A stretch of DNA of 64,000 nt from Geobacteraceae bacterium (GTDB lineage Bacteria > Desulfobacterota > Desulfuromonadia > Geobacterales > Pseudopelobacteraceae): contig JANXZX010000101.1 of the NCBI GenBank assembly GCA_025355325.1, positions 20,922 to 84,921 on the forward strand, written 5' to 3'. The position numbers were made by a program, and so were the translations under genes. The notes under the pieces were generated by a model that was not told the DNA's origin, made no database searches, and saw nothing but the letters and a program-made list of their open reading frames with translations. Of this stretch, positions 1 to 10,015 are shown in pieces (position 1 is the first letter of the stretch; every line of letters begins with the position of its first letter).

Positions 1-189
1 AATAGTTAACAGCAAAACCGGCTCGAAGCTCACGAGCGTGATATCCGGTGTTAATCAACAAACCGTCTCTGCTGTTCAAGCCATCACACAACTGCATTGG
101 TCATACTCCCCGCGCAAAATGAATAAGACGCATCTGACCCATTTTGCATAAGAATGAACGAACCAACACATATTGTATACACATTAAAA

Positions 190-219
190 CTGACAGTTTC
201 TGACAATTCCTGACAATTA
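190..219. repeat. Three tandem 10-bp direct repeats CTGACAGTTT/CTGACAATTC/CTGACAATTA
   Basis: Read directly; helical-phase spacing typical of OmpR-family operators. Confidence 0.6.
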
Positions 220-252
220 AAACTAAGGTGAGGTTGGAGGGAGTTCCGTAAG

Positions 253-2685
253 TTAAGCCATCTCACTGCACAGCCGAACTGTGAAAGTAGAGCCACGTTC
301 GGGAACACTGATACAGCTGACGTCGCCGGCATGAAGTTCGGCGACCCGCTTCACAATATGCAGGCCGAGACCGGCTCCGACAACTTTGGGTAATTGCCCG
401 ATGCGCTGAAAGCGTTCGAAAGCTCTGCCAATCTGGTCCGAAGCAATCCCGATCCCTTGATCGGCAACTTCCAGACAGAGCTCCGTCCCGTTGACGCTCC
501 ATCCCCGTACGGTGATATTGCCACCCTCCGGAGAGTATTTTATGGCGTTATCGAGCAGATTATTGAGCAAAACCTTAATCAACATCGGGTCGCAGTTGTA
601 GCAATCAGGAAGGCCATCCAGATCAGATTCGATCAGGTGCAGTCCGGTTTCAGTACGGGTCTGTTCAATTACGTTTATTACGAGTTGGCGGATATCCACA
701 GGGACCATCGTTGGAACCCACCCGGATGTACAAAGACGCTCCTCTGCAAGACATGTGTCAATCAGGTTGCTCAATCGTTTGGTTGACCCAAGAATTCTCT
801 CGGCATGCTTGAGGCAATCTTTGTCCTTGCAGGCGGTCAGCGTCAGCAATTGGGCCGTACCGTCGATAATCGCCAGCGGGGTACGTAATTCATGAGAAAC
901 AAGCCCCATGAACTGCCGCTGTTCCTCATTGAGACGGTGCTCGCTGGCAAGAGCCTTGGCCAGTTCTTTCTGAGCATGGACACGCTCGGTTATGTCGAAA
1001 TAACTGGCACGAACAAGATCACAGTGCGGCGAAGGAAGCCGAACCAGGCGAACTTCACATAATTTATCCTGGCCTTTGTTGCCCCTGATGGCCCGTTCTA
1101 TGGTGAAGACCTCTCCCGCCAGGACCTTCGCAACATTAGCAACAAAGCTTGCTTCAGGCGGACATCCGTCAGGTTGTTTGGATAGATAAAAGTCTAAAGG
1201 ACTTGACCTGAGCAGAACTTTGCGGCTACAGCCAAACAATTTTTCCGCATTGGTATTGGCATTGACTATACGGTTCTTTTTAATATCAACAACAATGATT
1301 GCTTCCGGGGCAAGATCAACCAGCAGACGATTCAGATTAGCCAGAATATCGTCTTTCTGCCGAAGTTCCTCCACAGCCCGGTTAACACGGGATTCGAGGT
1401 TTTCATTGAGTTCATTCAGCAGCCGGGTCTTTTCATCCAAAGCCAGCTCGGCCTGTTTTCGAGCATCGACATTTTCTACAATCCATATCGTCCCGGCGGA
1501 AAGATTATCAGGATCAATGGCTTTACCGTAATACTTTGCCCAGAATGTAGTACCGTCCTTGCGACTGAGCTTAAGTTCAGAAACGTACAACAGGCCTTTA
1601 GAAACAGTTCCGTATGTATCTCTGCCAGACAGTTCAAATGCTTCATCGGAAGGGTATACCAGGCGAACACTTTGTCCCATCAGCTCATCATTGGAAAACC
1701 CGAACATCTCCTCAAATCGGGTGTTAGCCCAGACAAAATTTCTGTCCTTCGTCAGTGTAATTCCCACACACGCGTTGTCAAGGATTACTCCCCGTTCCTG
1801 GCTAAGTTCATTCAACTGCTTTTCGGCATGAATGCGTTCGGTGATATCCCGCACCACACACACATGGCTGGTTATATTTCCATTGTCGTCGCGAATCGGT
1901 GTAACGCAATGTTCGGATTCAAAAGGCGTCCCATCCTTGCGCATCATTCGATAGGTCGTTTCGTAGTAGCCCTTTTCTTCATAGGCCTGTGCCATCTCGC
2001 TGCCAAAGCGCAGATACATGTGTTCATCCAGATGAAGACGCGAAGTAAGCTGACCGACGATTTCGTCTCGGGTGTAACCGAACATTTTTTCCACGGCACT
2101 GTTGACGTCTTGAATGATTCTGGTGCCGGTCTGAACGATAAACACCGCCTCGTTGAGGCTGGCAAACGTCTGTTGCAGGAGCAGGGCGGACTCCCGGGCA
2201 GCCTTTTCCGCATGTTCCCGCTCCAGCACGGCATCTCTGCTTGCTGCCAGTGCCAGACAAAACTTCTCCGCGTTTTCCCGTTGCACCCGTTTCAACAGTT
2301 CACGTCGGGTAATGTCGGTGCAGGTTACAATCATGTAATTCAGTGCAGGACGGGCAACAAGGATTACCTCTTTAACAGAACCATCCTTAGCGTTGATGCT
2401 CAATTGCAGGGAACTTTGAGTGGGATTATCGGCTTGAGAAGCTATTTGTTTTCCATACCAGCCGAAAATGACTTCAGGAGGGGTAGAAACGCTACAAACC
2501 AGAAGGAGCCATTGTTCGATTCCGGATATATCGTCCGCGGTATATCCGAACAGATCGACAAAGGAACCGTTAACTGACAGGCACCGTCCGGCACTGTCAA
2601 AGCAGCCCGCACCAACAGGCATGGCTTCGAGCAGGATACGCACGTCCTCACAATCGAGTGTTTTAGGTACGGTCGGCTTTTTCAC
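253..2685 (-). CDS. Multi-PAS sensor histidine kinase (HisKA/HATPase)
   Basis: Several PAS/PAC blocks, H-box FMGLVSHELRTPLA, N/G boxes (NLLDNAIKYSPEGG, DQGIGI, GAGLGL); start overlaps stop of upstream regulator. Confidence 0.95.
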   Translation of the reverse strand: MKKPTVPKTLDCEDVRILLEAMPVGAGCFDSAGRCLSVNGSFVDLFGYTADDISGIEQWLLLVCSVSTPPEVIFGWYGKQIASQADNPTQSSLQLSINAKDGSVKEVILVARPALNYMIVTCTDITRRELLKRVQRENAEKFCLALAASRDAVLEREHAEKAARESALLLQQTFASLNEAVFIVQTGTRIIQDVNSAVEKMFGYTRDEIVGQLTSRLHLDEHMYLRFGSEMAQAYEEKGYYETTYRMMRKDGTPFESEHCVTPIRDDNGNITSHVCVVRDITERIHAEKQLNELSQERGVILDNACVGITLTKDRNFVWANTRFEEMFGFSNDELMGQSVRLVYPSDEAFELSGRDTYGTVSKGLLYVSELKLSRKDGTTFWAKYYGKAIDPDNLSAGTIWIVENVDARKQAELALDEKTRLLNELNENLESRVNRAVEELRQKDDILANLNRLLVDLAPEAIIVVDIKKNRIVNANTNAEKLFGCSRKVLLRSSPLDFYLSKQPDGCPPEASFVANVAKVLAGEVFTIERAIRGNKGQDKLCEVRLVRLPSPHCDLVRASYFDITERVHAQKELAKALASEHRLNEEQRQFMGLVSHELRTPLAIIDGTAQLLTLTACKDKDCLKHAERILGSTKRLSNLIDTCLAEERLCTSGWVPTMVPVDIRQLVINVIEQTRTETGLHLIESDLDGLPDCYNCDPMLIKVLLNNLLDNAIKYSPEGGNITVRGWSVNGTELCLEVADQGIGIASDQIGRAFERFQRIGQLPKVVGAGLGLHIVKRVAELHAGDVSCISVPERGSTFTVRLCSEMA

Positions 2686-3413
2686 ATCGATAACCGACCG
2701 GGTGTCGTCGGTTCAGCCACAGCAAGAAAGGCGTATCCGAGGTTGTGCCTGGCATGTACCGGGAGTTTTCCAGCTTCGGCGGAGCGTACTTTGCCTCTCA
2801 GGCGGCTGACCAAAGCTTCAAGACGCTTGTCGGCATAGATGTCGTTCGGTTGGTGGAGCATCCTGAAAATTTCTTCGCGAGACACCGTAGTACCGGGGGA
2901 TTCCAGCAGCTTTTGCATCAAGATACATTCCTGGGCAGTCAAAGGAATTTCCACCCCTAGAGGAGTGATCAACGTTGAGGTTATTGCCGAGAGACGCCAG
3001 CTGGCCTGAGTCTTCTTCCCCAACCTCCCGGCCAGGTTGATCATGGCTACATTCAGCTCCTGGATATGAACCGGCTTGACAAAATACAGGTCGGCGCCTG
3101 TTTCCCGACCGAGCACTCGCTGATCAATCTGACCTCGGGCCGTAACCATTACGATACCGCAATCGCAGCTATTTCGGAGGCGTTTTGCGATTGCGATGCC
3201 ATCTTCTCCCGGCAGCCCGAGATCGAGAACAACAATATCAGTCGGCGATTCTGCCATGACTTTGTCCAGAGCTGCTCCGTCGCAAACACCCAGAGCGTGG
3301 TGACCGAAATGGCGTAAGCCGGTCACGAGGATATCGAGCAGTTCATGGTCGTCTTCAACGACAATGACGCGTAATTGCGCGGAATATGGATGATCGGTGG
3401 TGGAGCCGTTCAC
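2682..3413 (-). CDS. OmpR/PhoB-type response regulator
   Basis: Receiver (VVEDD, VLDLGLPG, K) plus winged-helix C-terminus (VSREEIFRML...LEALVSRLRGKV). Confidence 0.92.
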   Translation of the reverse strand: MNGSTTDHPYSAQLRVIVVEDDHELLDILVTGLRHFGHHALGVCDGAALDKVMAESPTDIVVLDLGLPGEDGIAIAKRLRNSCDCGIVMVTARGQIDQRVLGRETGADLYFVKPVHIQELNVAMINLAGRLGKKTQASWRLSAITSTLITPLGVEIPLTAQECILMQKLLESPGTTVSREEIFRMLHQPNDIYADKRLEALVSRLRGKVRSAEAGKLPVHARHNLGYAFLAVAEPTTPGRLSM

Positions 3414-3640
3414 CAGCTTGAGCCTCCTGTTTTGTATACAGTAACATTATCATATTAATTAAACGCAAAATCAAAGTATTTATCTCAGGCAATTTTTATG
3501 TCGTGAGAGATAATAACAGAGGGAGAATGGTGTCAAAAACGACTTTTGTATACAATAGAACTCTTGACATTATACCTATTTACCTATTTAATATTCGAAT
3601 ATTTATATATTTACGCCCACCAACAGGACTTGCCACTCAT

Positions 3641-4366
3641 ATGCACCTGATGAAAAAAGATATTTACAATCTGGTAACCGTAACTGACGGCAAGACAGAC
3701 TCTGCTGCCATCATCAAGGTGCTTTCCGATATGAAGGCCGGTCGTCTGAAATGCGACCTTAAACTTCTCAATTATTATGAGGAAGTACCGGTATGCTATA
3801 GCTCCAAAATAACCGACGTGGATGCTGACAGCATCGAAATGGCTGTTCATGAGCATCAGGCCTTGATCATAAAACATGACAACAGCACTCTGATAAAAAG
3901 CACACATTTTCACAATGAACTTGGGGTGCATTGTTATGCTGCCTACGTAAGTGTAAACAAGAAAACCGCCATCCTGCATAACTTCGCCTATGCGCATATT
4001 CGGGCAGAGCGAAGGGAGGCCGTTCGGGTAAAGATTCATGGAACGATGCCCGTAACATTCTGCTACGATAACGTTGCCATCAACGGGACCATGATTGATC
4101 TGTCGGGAAACGGCGTCTCATTCCATTCCGCACTTGTCCCGGCGACAGACAATGATCAACCGGGATTTTTGCAATTCACCCTCAACGGGACGCCGGTAGA
4201 GGTACCCGGATCATTTGTCAGGACAATAAACCAAAATGATGGTCAGAATATTTGTATGCTTCAGATGAGACCGGACCGGAAGAGCGACACCCTGATCGGT
4301 CAGTTTATTTACCAGCGGCAGGTTGAAATCATAATGCAGCTTAAAGAAGGTCACGTCTTAGAATAG
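3641..4366 (+). CDS. PilZ-domain (YcgR-like) protein; start codon uncertain
   Basis: RREAVRV and DLSGNGVSF match PilZ RxxxR and D/NxSxxG motifs. Confidence 0.75.
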   Translation: MHLMKKDIYNLVTVTDGKTDSAAIIKVLSDMKAGRLKCDLKLLNYYEEVPVCYSSKITDVDADSIEMAVHEHQALIIKHDNSTLIKSTHFHNELGVHCYAAYVSVNKKTAILHNFAYAHIRAERREAVRVKIHGTMPVTFCYDNVAINGTMIDLSGNGVSFHSALVPATDNDQPGFLQFTLNGTPVEVPGSFVRTINQNDGQNICMLQMRPDRKSDTLIGQFIYQRQVEIIMQLKEGHVLE

Positions 4367-4396
4367 ACCGGGGCATACGGAAAACAGGGTTTAATC

Positions 4397-5620
4397 ATGA
4401 GCGAGAACTGTATCATAGGCCGACAGCCGATCCTGGACAGAAATGAACACCTGTATGGCTATGAGCTGCTCTTTCGCGCAACCGATGTTAATGAGTCCGG
4501 AGTTCTGGATGCCGGCCGTGCCACCGCCAACGTCATAATAAATACCCTCGCGCAGTTTGGTATCGTAGATCTCCTTGGCGGGCGCAAGGGTTTCATAAAT
4601 GTTGATATAGACATGCTGATGGGCGATGCCCTGGAATTGCTTCCCCAGGAACATATTGTCATAGAGCTGCTTGAATCCATTGAACCTTCGCCGGCAATGC
4701 TTGGGCGCTGCCTGGCACTCAAAGAAGCCGGATTTATTCTGGCTCTGGATGACCACCTGTACCATCCTGACTTTGCCGACTTATATGCCGTCGTAGATAT
4801 TGTCAAGATCGATCTTCTTCAGTCCCCGATTGAATCACTTCCTGATCTCATAGAGCCCCTGCGACGGTACCCGTGCAAACTCCTGGCCGAAAAAGTTGAA
4901 AGCATCGAGCATTTTGAGAAATGTCATGCCCTCGGTTTTGACTATTTTCAGGGTTATTATTTTGCCCGACCGGACATCCTTAAGAAGAAAAAAATGGATG
5001 AGGATGCGGCCATACTTCTCAAACTCATGCGCCTTTTGGCAGATGAGGCCCGCATTGAGGCAATTGAGCTGGCCTTCCGCGAAAGTCCGTCACTTACGTA
5101 TAAGTTATTAATGCTGGTCAACTCCGTGGCTTACGGAAATCGTCACAAAATCCTGGGAGTGCGTCACGCCATTGCAATGACCGGACGCCAGCAGATCAAA
5201 CGCTGGATACAGTTGGCATTTTTTGCCGCTGATGGGGACGATTCTTTTGATCACCCCCTGGTTGACATGGCTGCCAGCAGGGCCGGGCTTATGGAGCAGA
5301 TAGCCTTTGTTCATCCATATCTCCAGCATGATGCCGATTCGTCAGAAAAGGCCTTTATGACAGGGATTCTCTCTCTGGTAGGAAGCATGTACAACATTTC
5401 CGTTGAAGATATCGTCTCAAACCTTAACCTCAATGAGGAGATTGCCGCCGCCCTGCTTGACCGTACCGGTCATTACGGTTGTCTCTTGCGAGTATCGGAA
5501 TTTCTTGAGAATTTTGATATGTGGTCAGCTTCGGAGGAACTCGTTTCCATGGGTATCAACCCGAATACCCTGCCTGAAATCCAGCTGCGGGCGTTTAACT
5601 GGCGCAAATCCTCAAATTAA
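4397..5620 (+). CDS. EAL-HDOD domain signalling protein
   Basis: IIGRQPILDRNEHLYGYELLFR N-terminus and HDOD region (SPSLTYKLLMLVNSVAYG). Confidence 0.92.
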   Translation: MSENCIIGRQPILDRNEHLYGYELLFRATDVNESGVLDAGRATANVIINTLAQFGIVDLLGGRKGFINVDIDMLMGDALELLPQEHIVIELLESIEPSPAMLGRCLALKEAGFILALDDHLYHPDFADLYAVVDIVKIDLLQSPIESLPDLIEPLRRYPCKLLAEKVESIEHFEKCHALGFDYFQGYYFARPDILKKKKMDEDAAILLKLMRLLADEARIEAIELAFRESPSLTYKLLMLVNSVAYGNRHKILGVRHAIAMTGRQQIKRWIQLAFFAADGDDSFDHPLVDMAASRAGLMEQIAFVHPYLQHDADSSEKAFMTGILSLVGSMYNISVEDIVSNLNLNEEIAAALLDRTGHYGCLLRVSEFLENFDMWSASEELVSMGINPNTLPEIQLRAFNWRKSSN

Positions 5621-6424
5621 TTATTTCAGCGGATACTCCGACATTCTGACAAACCGGAAACCGCGCTTCTGCAATTCCGGTATCGCTGCGATGACTCCCG
5701 CCCCAGTCCCGGCTTCGGGGTGATTCATATGCAGCAGGGCAACATCGCCCGGCACTGCCTTGAGGAGTGCCGCCTTAACCTGGGCAGCGCTCCACGTCGC
5801 CCCGGCATCCCCCAACAGTGAATAGCCCGCAACTTCATGTCCAAGCTCCTGCGAAATCTGCACGGCAATTTCATCATAATATGCCGTTCCCGAGCGATAC
5901 AGCTTTGGTCGCACCCCGCTTACTGCCTCAATCTTGCGGGCGTTCAGCTCGATTTCCTCTACCACTTCAGCAATGTTTTTCGTCCCGGCTATTCCGTATA
6001 TTGATCGCCCGGTGATCGAAGCGGGCTTGTGCCGAATCCCGTGGTTGGCGATTTCAAAAATCGGATTATCGGCCAGCTGCCGGAACAGCTCGGGATTTGC
6101 ATCAATCCAGCGACCGTTTATAAACAGCGTTGCCGGAATTTTCTGAGCGATTAAAAACTCCATCAACCGTGAATCAACACCACTACCTTTGTCACTGCCG
6201 CACGCATCAAAGGTCAGGGCAACAACCTTCTCTTTGGTAGCAAGACGGGTCCGGACACCAGTCACCCGTTCGCCCCACTGGGACGGCGCCACACCGGCAA
6301 ATCTTGCGGTAACCTGCTGTTTCAGGGTTTCCAGTGATGGCGGTGATGAACCGGCATCACTGGAAGTAACTCCGGTGATTATTATAACGAAAAGCGCGAC
6401 GATGACTCTGGTCATTTCATCCAT
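5621..6424 (-). CDS. Polysaccharide deacetylase family protein
   Basis: VALTFDACGSDKGSG, NHGIRHKP, LLHMNHP motifs; N-terminal signal peptide. Confidence 0.88.
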   Translation of the reverse strand: MDEMTRVIVALFVIIITGVTSSDAGSSPPSLETLKQQVTARFAGVAPSQWGERVTGVRTRLATKEKVVALTFDACGSDKGSGVDSRLMEFLIAQKIPATLFINGRWIDANPELFRQLADNPIFEIANHGIRHKPASITGRSIYGIAGTKNIAEVVEEIELNARKIEAVSGVRPKLYRSGTAYYDEIAVQISQELGHEVAGYSLLGDAGATWSAAQVKAALLKAVPGDVALLHMNHPEAGTGAGVIAAIPELQKRGFRFVRMSEYPLK

Positions 6425-6475
6425 CCTTATGATCAGCTGTTTTTCTCATTCTTCTTCAGATTGTGTGTGGATGCA

Positions 6476-6599
6476 ACCACAAAACATTCCCGCTTGACAT
6501 GAAAAAATATAGCGGTAGTCTGTGGGGACTCTGCCATCGCGCAGCAATACGCAACAAATTCTGCTTATCAGGAGCACCACCGTGGCGCGACGACTGCCA
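6476..6599 (+). repeat. Long direct repeat copy 1 (promoter, RBS and start of radical SAM gene)
   Basis: 120/124 identical by eye to 14394-14517; contains TTGACA, AGGAG and GTG GCG CGA CGA CTG CCA. Confidence 0.9.
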
Positions 6600-6621
6600 G
6601 CAGTGCACAAAAGAAGGAATT

Positions 6622-8052
6622 ATGAAAACAAATCCAAATGATTTAGAAACTCACAAGACAATAGAGCTTAACCTTACCACATATGAAAAACTACTTCTGT
6701 TTTCTCCGTTACGGCTGATTATTGCATTGGCGTTGTGTGCATTTGTCGCTGAATATTCAGTGCATCTTCTATTTACCCGTATGTCCGGATTATCCCCGGA
6801 AGCGGAGACACTACTGGATTCCAGCCTGTTATCAAGTGTCCTTTGTCTTTTCTTTATATTTTTGCTGTACCGACCGCTCAAGCACCTTATCGACCGGTAT
6901 CAGATCAATGAGAATCTGCTACAGTACCACAAGGAGAATCTCGAACGGGAGGTCAAGACCCGTACAGCAGAACTGGATTCAGCGTTTCAGAAGTTACGCA
7001 AGGAAATTTCTGAAAAAGACCGGTTGAAGGTGGATCATCAGACCTTATTCTGCACTCTGCATAACACACTGACAAGCATGAATGAAGCATTAGTTTCTCT
7101 GGACCGGCAATGGCGCTATACATATGTCAACGGTGCGGCAGAGCGCATTCTCGGGAAGGGTGCCGATGAGTTGCTGGGCAAAATCTGTTGGGAAATATTC
7201 CCTGAATCAACGAAAACCGCCGCTTTCACGGAGATACGCCGATGTATGGAGGAAAACCGTAGCGTCTCTTTTGAAAATTATGTTCCTGAGCCACGCAATA
7301 GCTGGTATGAGAATCGCTGTTACCCATCTCCGGATGGAGTTACCGTTTTCTTTACTGATATTACGGAGAGAAAATGTACAGAAGAAAAATATCGGGAACT
7401 GAGTGACTATTTTGAAACGACACGGGAGCAGGAGCGACTCGCATTATCACGGGAAATCCACGACGAGATCGGCCAATCTCTCACTGCGCTGAAGCTTGAT
7501 ATTTCCTGGATCGAGCATAAATTTCTACCCGTTAGCAGCGACTTGACCGGGCGCATGAATGCTATGCGCTCCACCCTTGACACTCTCATTGCAAAGACCC
7601 AGAATATTTCATCAGAACTTCGTCCACCGCTTCTCGACAGCCTGGGACTGTCGGCAGCAATAGATTGGCAAGCTCGTGAATTCAGGCGACGTTGCAGCGT
7701 TGAATGCCACCTGATGCTGAACGAGAGTGTTATTATGCCTGATAAAAATTCAGGTACGGTGATAATGCGGATATTACAGGAGGCTCTGACAAACATCGCA
7801 AGACATTCAGGTGCTTCGGAAGTAAGTATATCTCTTTGCAGAGGGAATTCTGATGACATCGTGCTTGAAATTTCCGATAACGGTTGTGGCATCACCCGTG
7901 AAAGGATAGATTCACCGTTGTCCTTTGGACTGATGAGCATGCACGAGCGTGCCCGCCTTTGCCACGGGACTCTGAGCATCAGGGGGATTCAGGGTGAGGG
8001 CACAACCATTCGCCTGGAAATTCCACATAGAGTTAAGGAGGAGACCCATTGA
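6622..8052 (+). CDS. PAS-domain membrane sensor kinase, NarX/DegS-like (HisKA_3)
   Basis: EQERLALSREIHDEIGQSLTALKLDISW H-box; C-terminal HATPase; two N-terminal TM segments. Confidence 0.92.
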   Translation: MKTNPNDLETHKTIELNLTTYEKLLLFSPLRLIIALALCAFVAEYSVHLLFTRMSGLSPEAETLLDSSLLSSVLCLFFIFLLYRPLKHLIDRYQINENLLQYHKENLEREVKTRTAELDSAFQKLRKEISEKDRLKVDHQTLFCTLHNTLTSMNEALVSLDRQWRYTYVNGAAERILGKGADELLGKICWEIFPESTKTAAFTEIRRCMEENRSVSFENYVPEPRNSWYENRCYPSPDGVTVFFTDITERKCTEEKYRELSDYFETTREQERLALSREIHDEIGQSLTALKLDISWIEHKFLPVSSDLTGRMNAMRSTLDTLIAKTQNISSELRPPLLDSLGLSAAIDWQAREFRRRCSVECHLMLNESVIMPDKNSGTVIMRILQEALTNIARHSGASEVSISLCRGNSDDIVLEISDNGCGITRERIDSPLSFGLMSMHERARLCHGTLSIRGIQGEGTTIRLEIPHRVKEETH

Positions 8053-8687
8053 AAAAAATATTAGTGGTAGATGACCACACAATTGTCAGGGAGGGGATCA
8101 TACGACTCCTCCGGGAGTTGCTGGAGCCATCGTTTGATTTTGACGAGGCATCAAATGGCCAGCAGGCCATTGACATGGTATCAAAAGGAGATTACAGCCT
8201 GGTACTGTTGGACATATCCCTGCCCGGTCGGGACGGTCTGGATGTTCTTAGGCAATTGCGCCAGATACACCCGAAAATCCCGGTTATTATGCTGAGCATG
8301 CATCCGGATGAACAATATGCGGTTCGAGCCTTTCAGGCCGGTGCTTCAGGTTACGTGACCAAAGGGAGCGCATCTGACGATCTGCAGGGCGCCATCGAAA
8401 AGGTACTTCACGGAGGACGGTACGTAAGTGCACTCCAGGCAGAACTTCTTGCCGAAGCTGTCGGAGAAGATCACGGAAATGCCTCACTACACAAACTCTT
8501 GTCAGATAGAGAACATCAATTTGTCTGTATGATGACATCAGGAATGACCATGACTGAAATTGCCGGTGCGCTCTCTTTAAGCACCAAAACAATCAGCACC
8601 TATCGTACCAGAGTCCTGGAAAAGCTTCATCTCAGAACCAACGCTGACATCATTAGTTACTGGATCACCCACAACCTCTCAAAGTAG
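8049..8687 (+). CDS. NarL/FixJ (LuxR-type) response regulator
   Basis: ILVVDDHTIVREGI receiver and LSDREHQFVCMMTSGMTMTEIAGALSLSTKTISTYRTRVLEKL HTH; overlaps kinase stop. Confidence 0.93.
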   Translation: MKKILVVDDHTIVREGIIRLLRELLEPSFDFDEASNGQQAIDMVSKGDYSLVLLDISLPGRDGLDVLRQLRQIHPKIPVIMLSMHPDEQYAVRAFQAGASGYVTKGSASDDLQGAIEKVLHGGRYVSALQAELLAEAVGEDHGNASLHKLLSDREHQFVCMMTSGMTMTEIAGALSLSTKTISTYRTRVLEKLHLRTNADIISYWITHNLSK

Positions 8688-8881
8688 CGTTATCCTACGC
8701 TCCACCTCACTTTATCCTACACAATAATTCAGCCTTCTCCTGATTCACAATATCACCTTATTTCAGTACTCTGTATCAACAGGAATGCCTCAAATCACCT
8801 GACGTAACGTTCCGGTTGTTGGAAGAGTATACCCCTAGGCCAGGACATATTCTAACTCAAAAAGGGTGGTCCATCCAGATC

Positions 8882-10015
8882 ATGAAATATTCGAATCTTA
8901 TTAAGATGGGCTTGGCGACGGTCAAGGCCAAAGCGACGGGAAGCTCGACTCCTCTCAATGTCATGATTTCCGCAACCAATCGGTGTCCGGCCCGTTGCAG
9001 TTACTGCAACATTCCCAACCGTAAACAGCACGAGATGACAACTGAAGAGATGACAGCACTCTTCGATGAGCTGAAATCTTTGGGCACTCAGCGGATTGCC
9101 CTGTGGGGAGGCGAACCTCTCGTTCGTGACGATATTGGTTACCTCGTGGATTATGCGAAGAATAAATGTAATTTTTTTGTCAGCCTTGACACAAACGGGT
9201 ATCTGCTCAAGAGTAGAATTGATGAAATCAAAAATGTCGATGTCCTCGTTCTCAGCTTTGATGGGCCACGGGAAATTATGGACAAGAACCGTGAGCCGGG
9301 CAGCTTTGATAAGGTGATGGAAGCTCTGCAATTAGCAACGCAGAAGATGCGGGTTTTTACCATCACGGTTCTAACAAAAGAGAATATCGGTCATATTGAC
9401 TATATCCTGGAACAAGCTAAGAAATTCGGCTTCTCAACATCATTCCAGCTCCTCCACCACACAAAAACGCTGGCTTCAGAAGAAGAGAGCTCTTTACTCC
9501 CAGAAAATTCGGAATACCGAAAAGCAATCAGGCACCTAATTGAGCGAAAACGGCAAGGCTACCCAATCGTCTCAACGATCGCCTACCTCGAATATATTCT
9601 CAAGTGGCCGGACTATTCCCAACCGACATCCACTATTGATTCCGGATTAAAGTGTTGGGCAGATCAGCTGTACTGCAACGTTGACACTGACGGGAAGGTG
9701 TATCCCTGTTCAGGCCTTGTTGAGAGAGTTCCGGCGAAAAGTTTTCTTGAGGTCGGTTTCAAGGAGGCATTTGCTTTCTCATCCAAAGGAGAGTGTAAAG
9801 CCTGCATCGCTTCATGTTTCAATGAATATAACTTCATGCATGCTCTTAACCTTCAGGTTATTTGGAACTGGCTGCAGCATACGCGGAAGGGTGCAAGAAC
9901 GATTACTGACACCGGTTATGTGTACGCCCCCGGTGCAAAGCAAAGCATATCAGGACATTTGGCTTCACGCCTTCTCTGTGATGATGTGTTCCATCCCTCA
10001 GAGAATATTTTATGA
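8882..10015 (+). CDS. Radical SAM/SPASM protein
   Basis: CPARCSYCNIP (CX3CX2C), ALWGGEPL, C-terminal Cys cluster CKACIASC. Confidence 0.9.
   Translation: MKYSNLIKMGLATVKAKATGSSTPLNVMISATNRCPARCSYCNIPNRKQHEMTTEEMTALFDELKSLGTQRIALWGGEPLVRDDIGYLVDYAKNKCNFFVSLDTNGYLLKSRIDEIKNVDVLVLSFDGPREIMDKNREPGSFDKVMEALQLATQKMRVFTITVLTKENIGHIDYILEQAKKFGFSTSFQLLHHTKTLASEEESSLLPENSEYRKAIRHLIERKRQGYPIVSTIAYLEYILKWPDYSQPTSTIDSGLKCWADQLYCNVDTDGKVYPCSGLVERVPAKSFLEVGFKEAFAFSSKGECKACIASCFNEYNFMHALNLQVIWNWLQHTRKGARTITDTGYVYAPGAKQSISGHLASRLLCDDVFHPSENIL

Noticed and set aside
2-151. Open + strand frame from the window edge (IVNSKTGSKLTSVISG...HLTHFA*)
   Set aside because: Too short and truncated to support as a gene; could be the 3' end of an ORF outside the window.
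1672-2577. 301-codon + strand ORF
   Set aside because: Fully antisense to the PAS histidine kinase; composition artefact with no recognisable domain.
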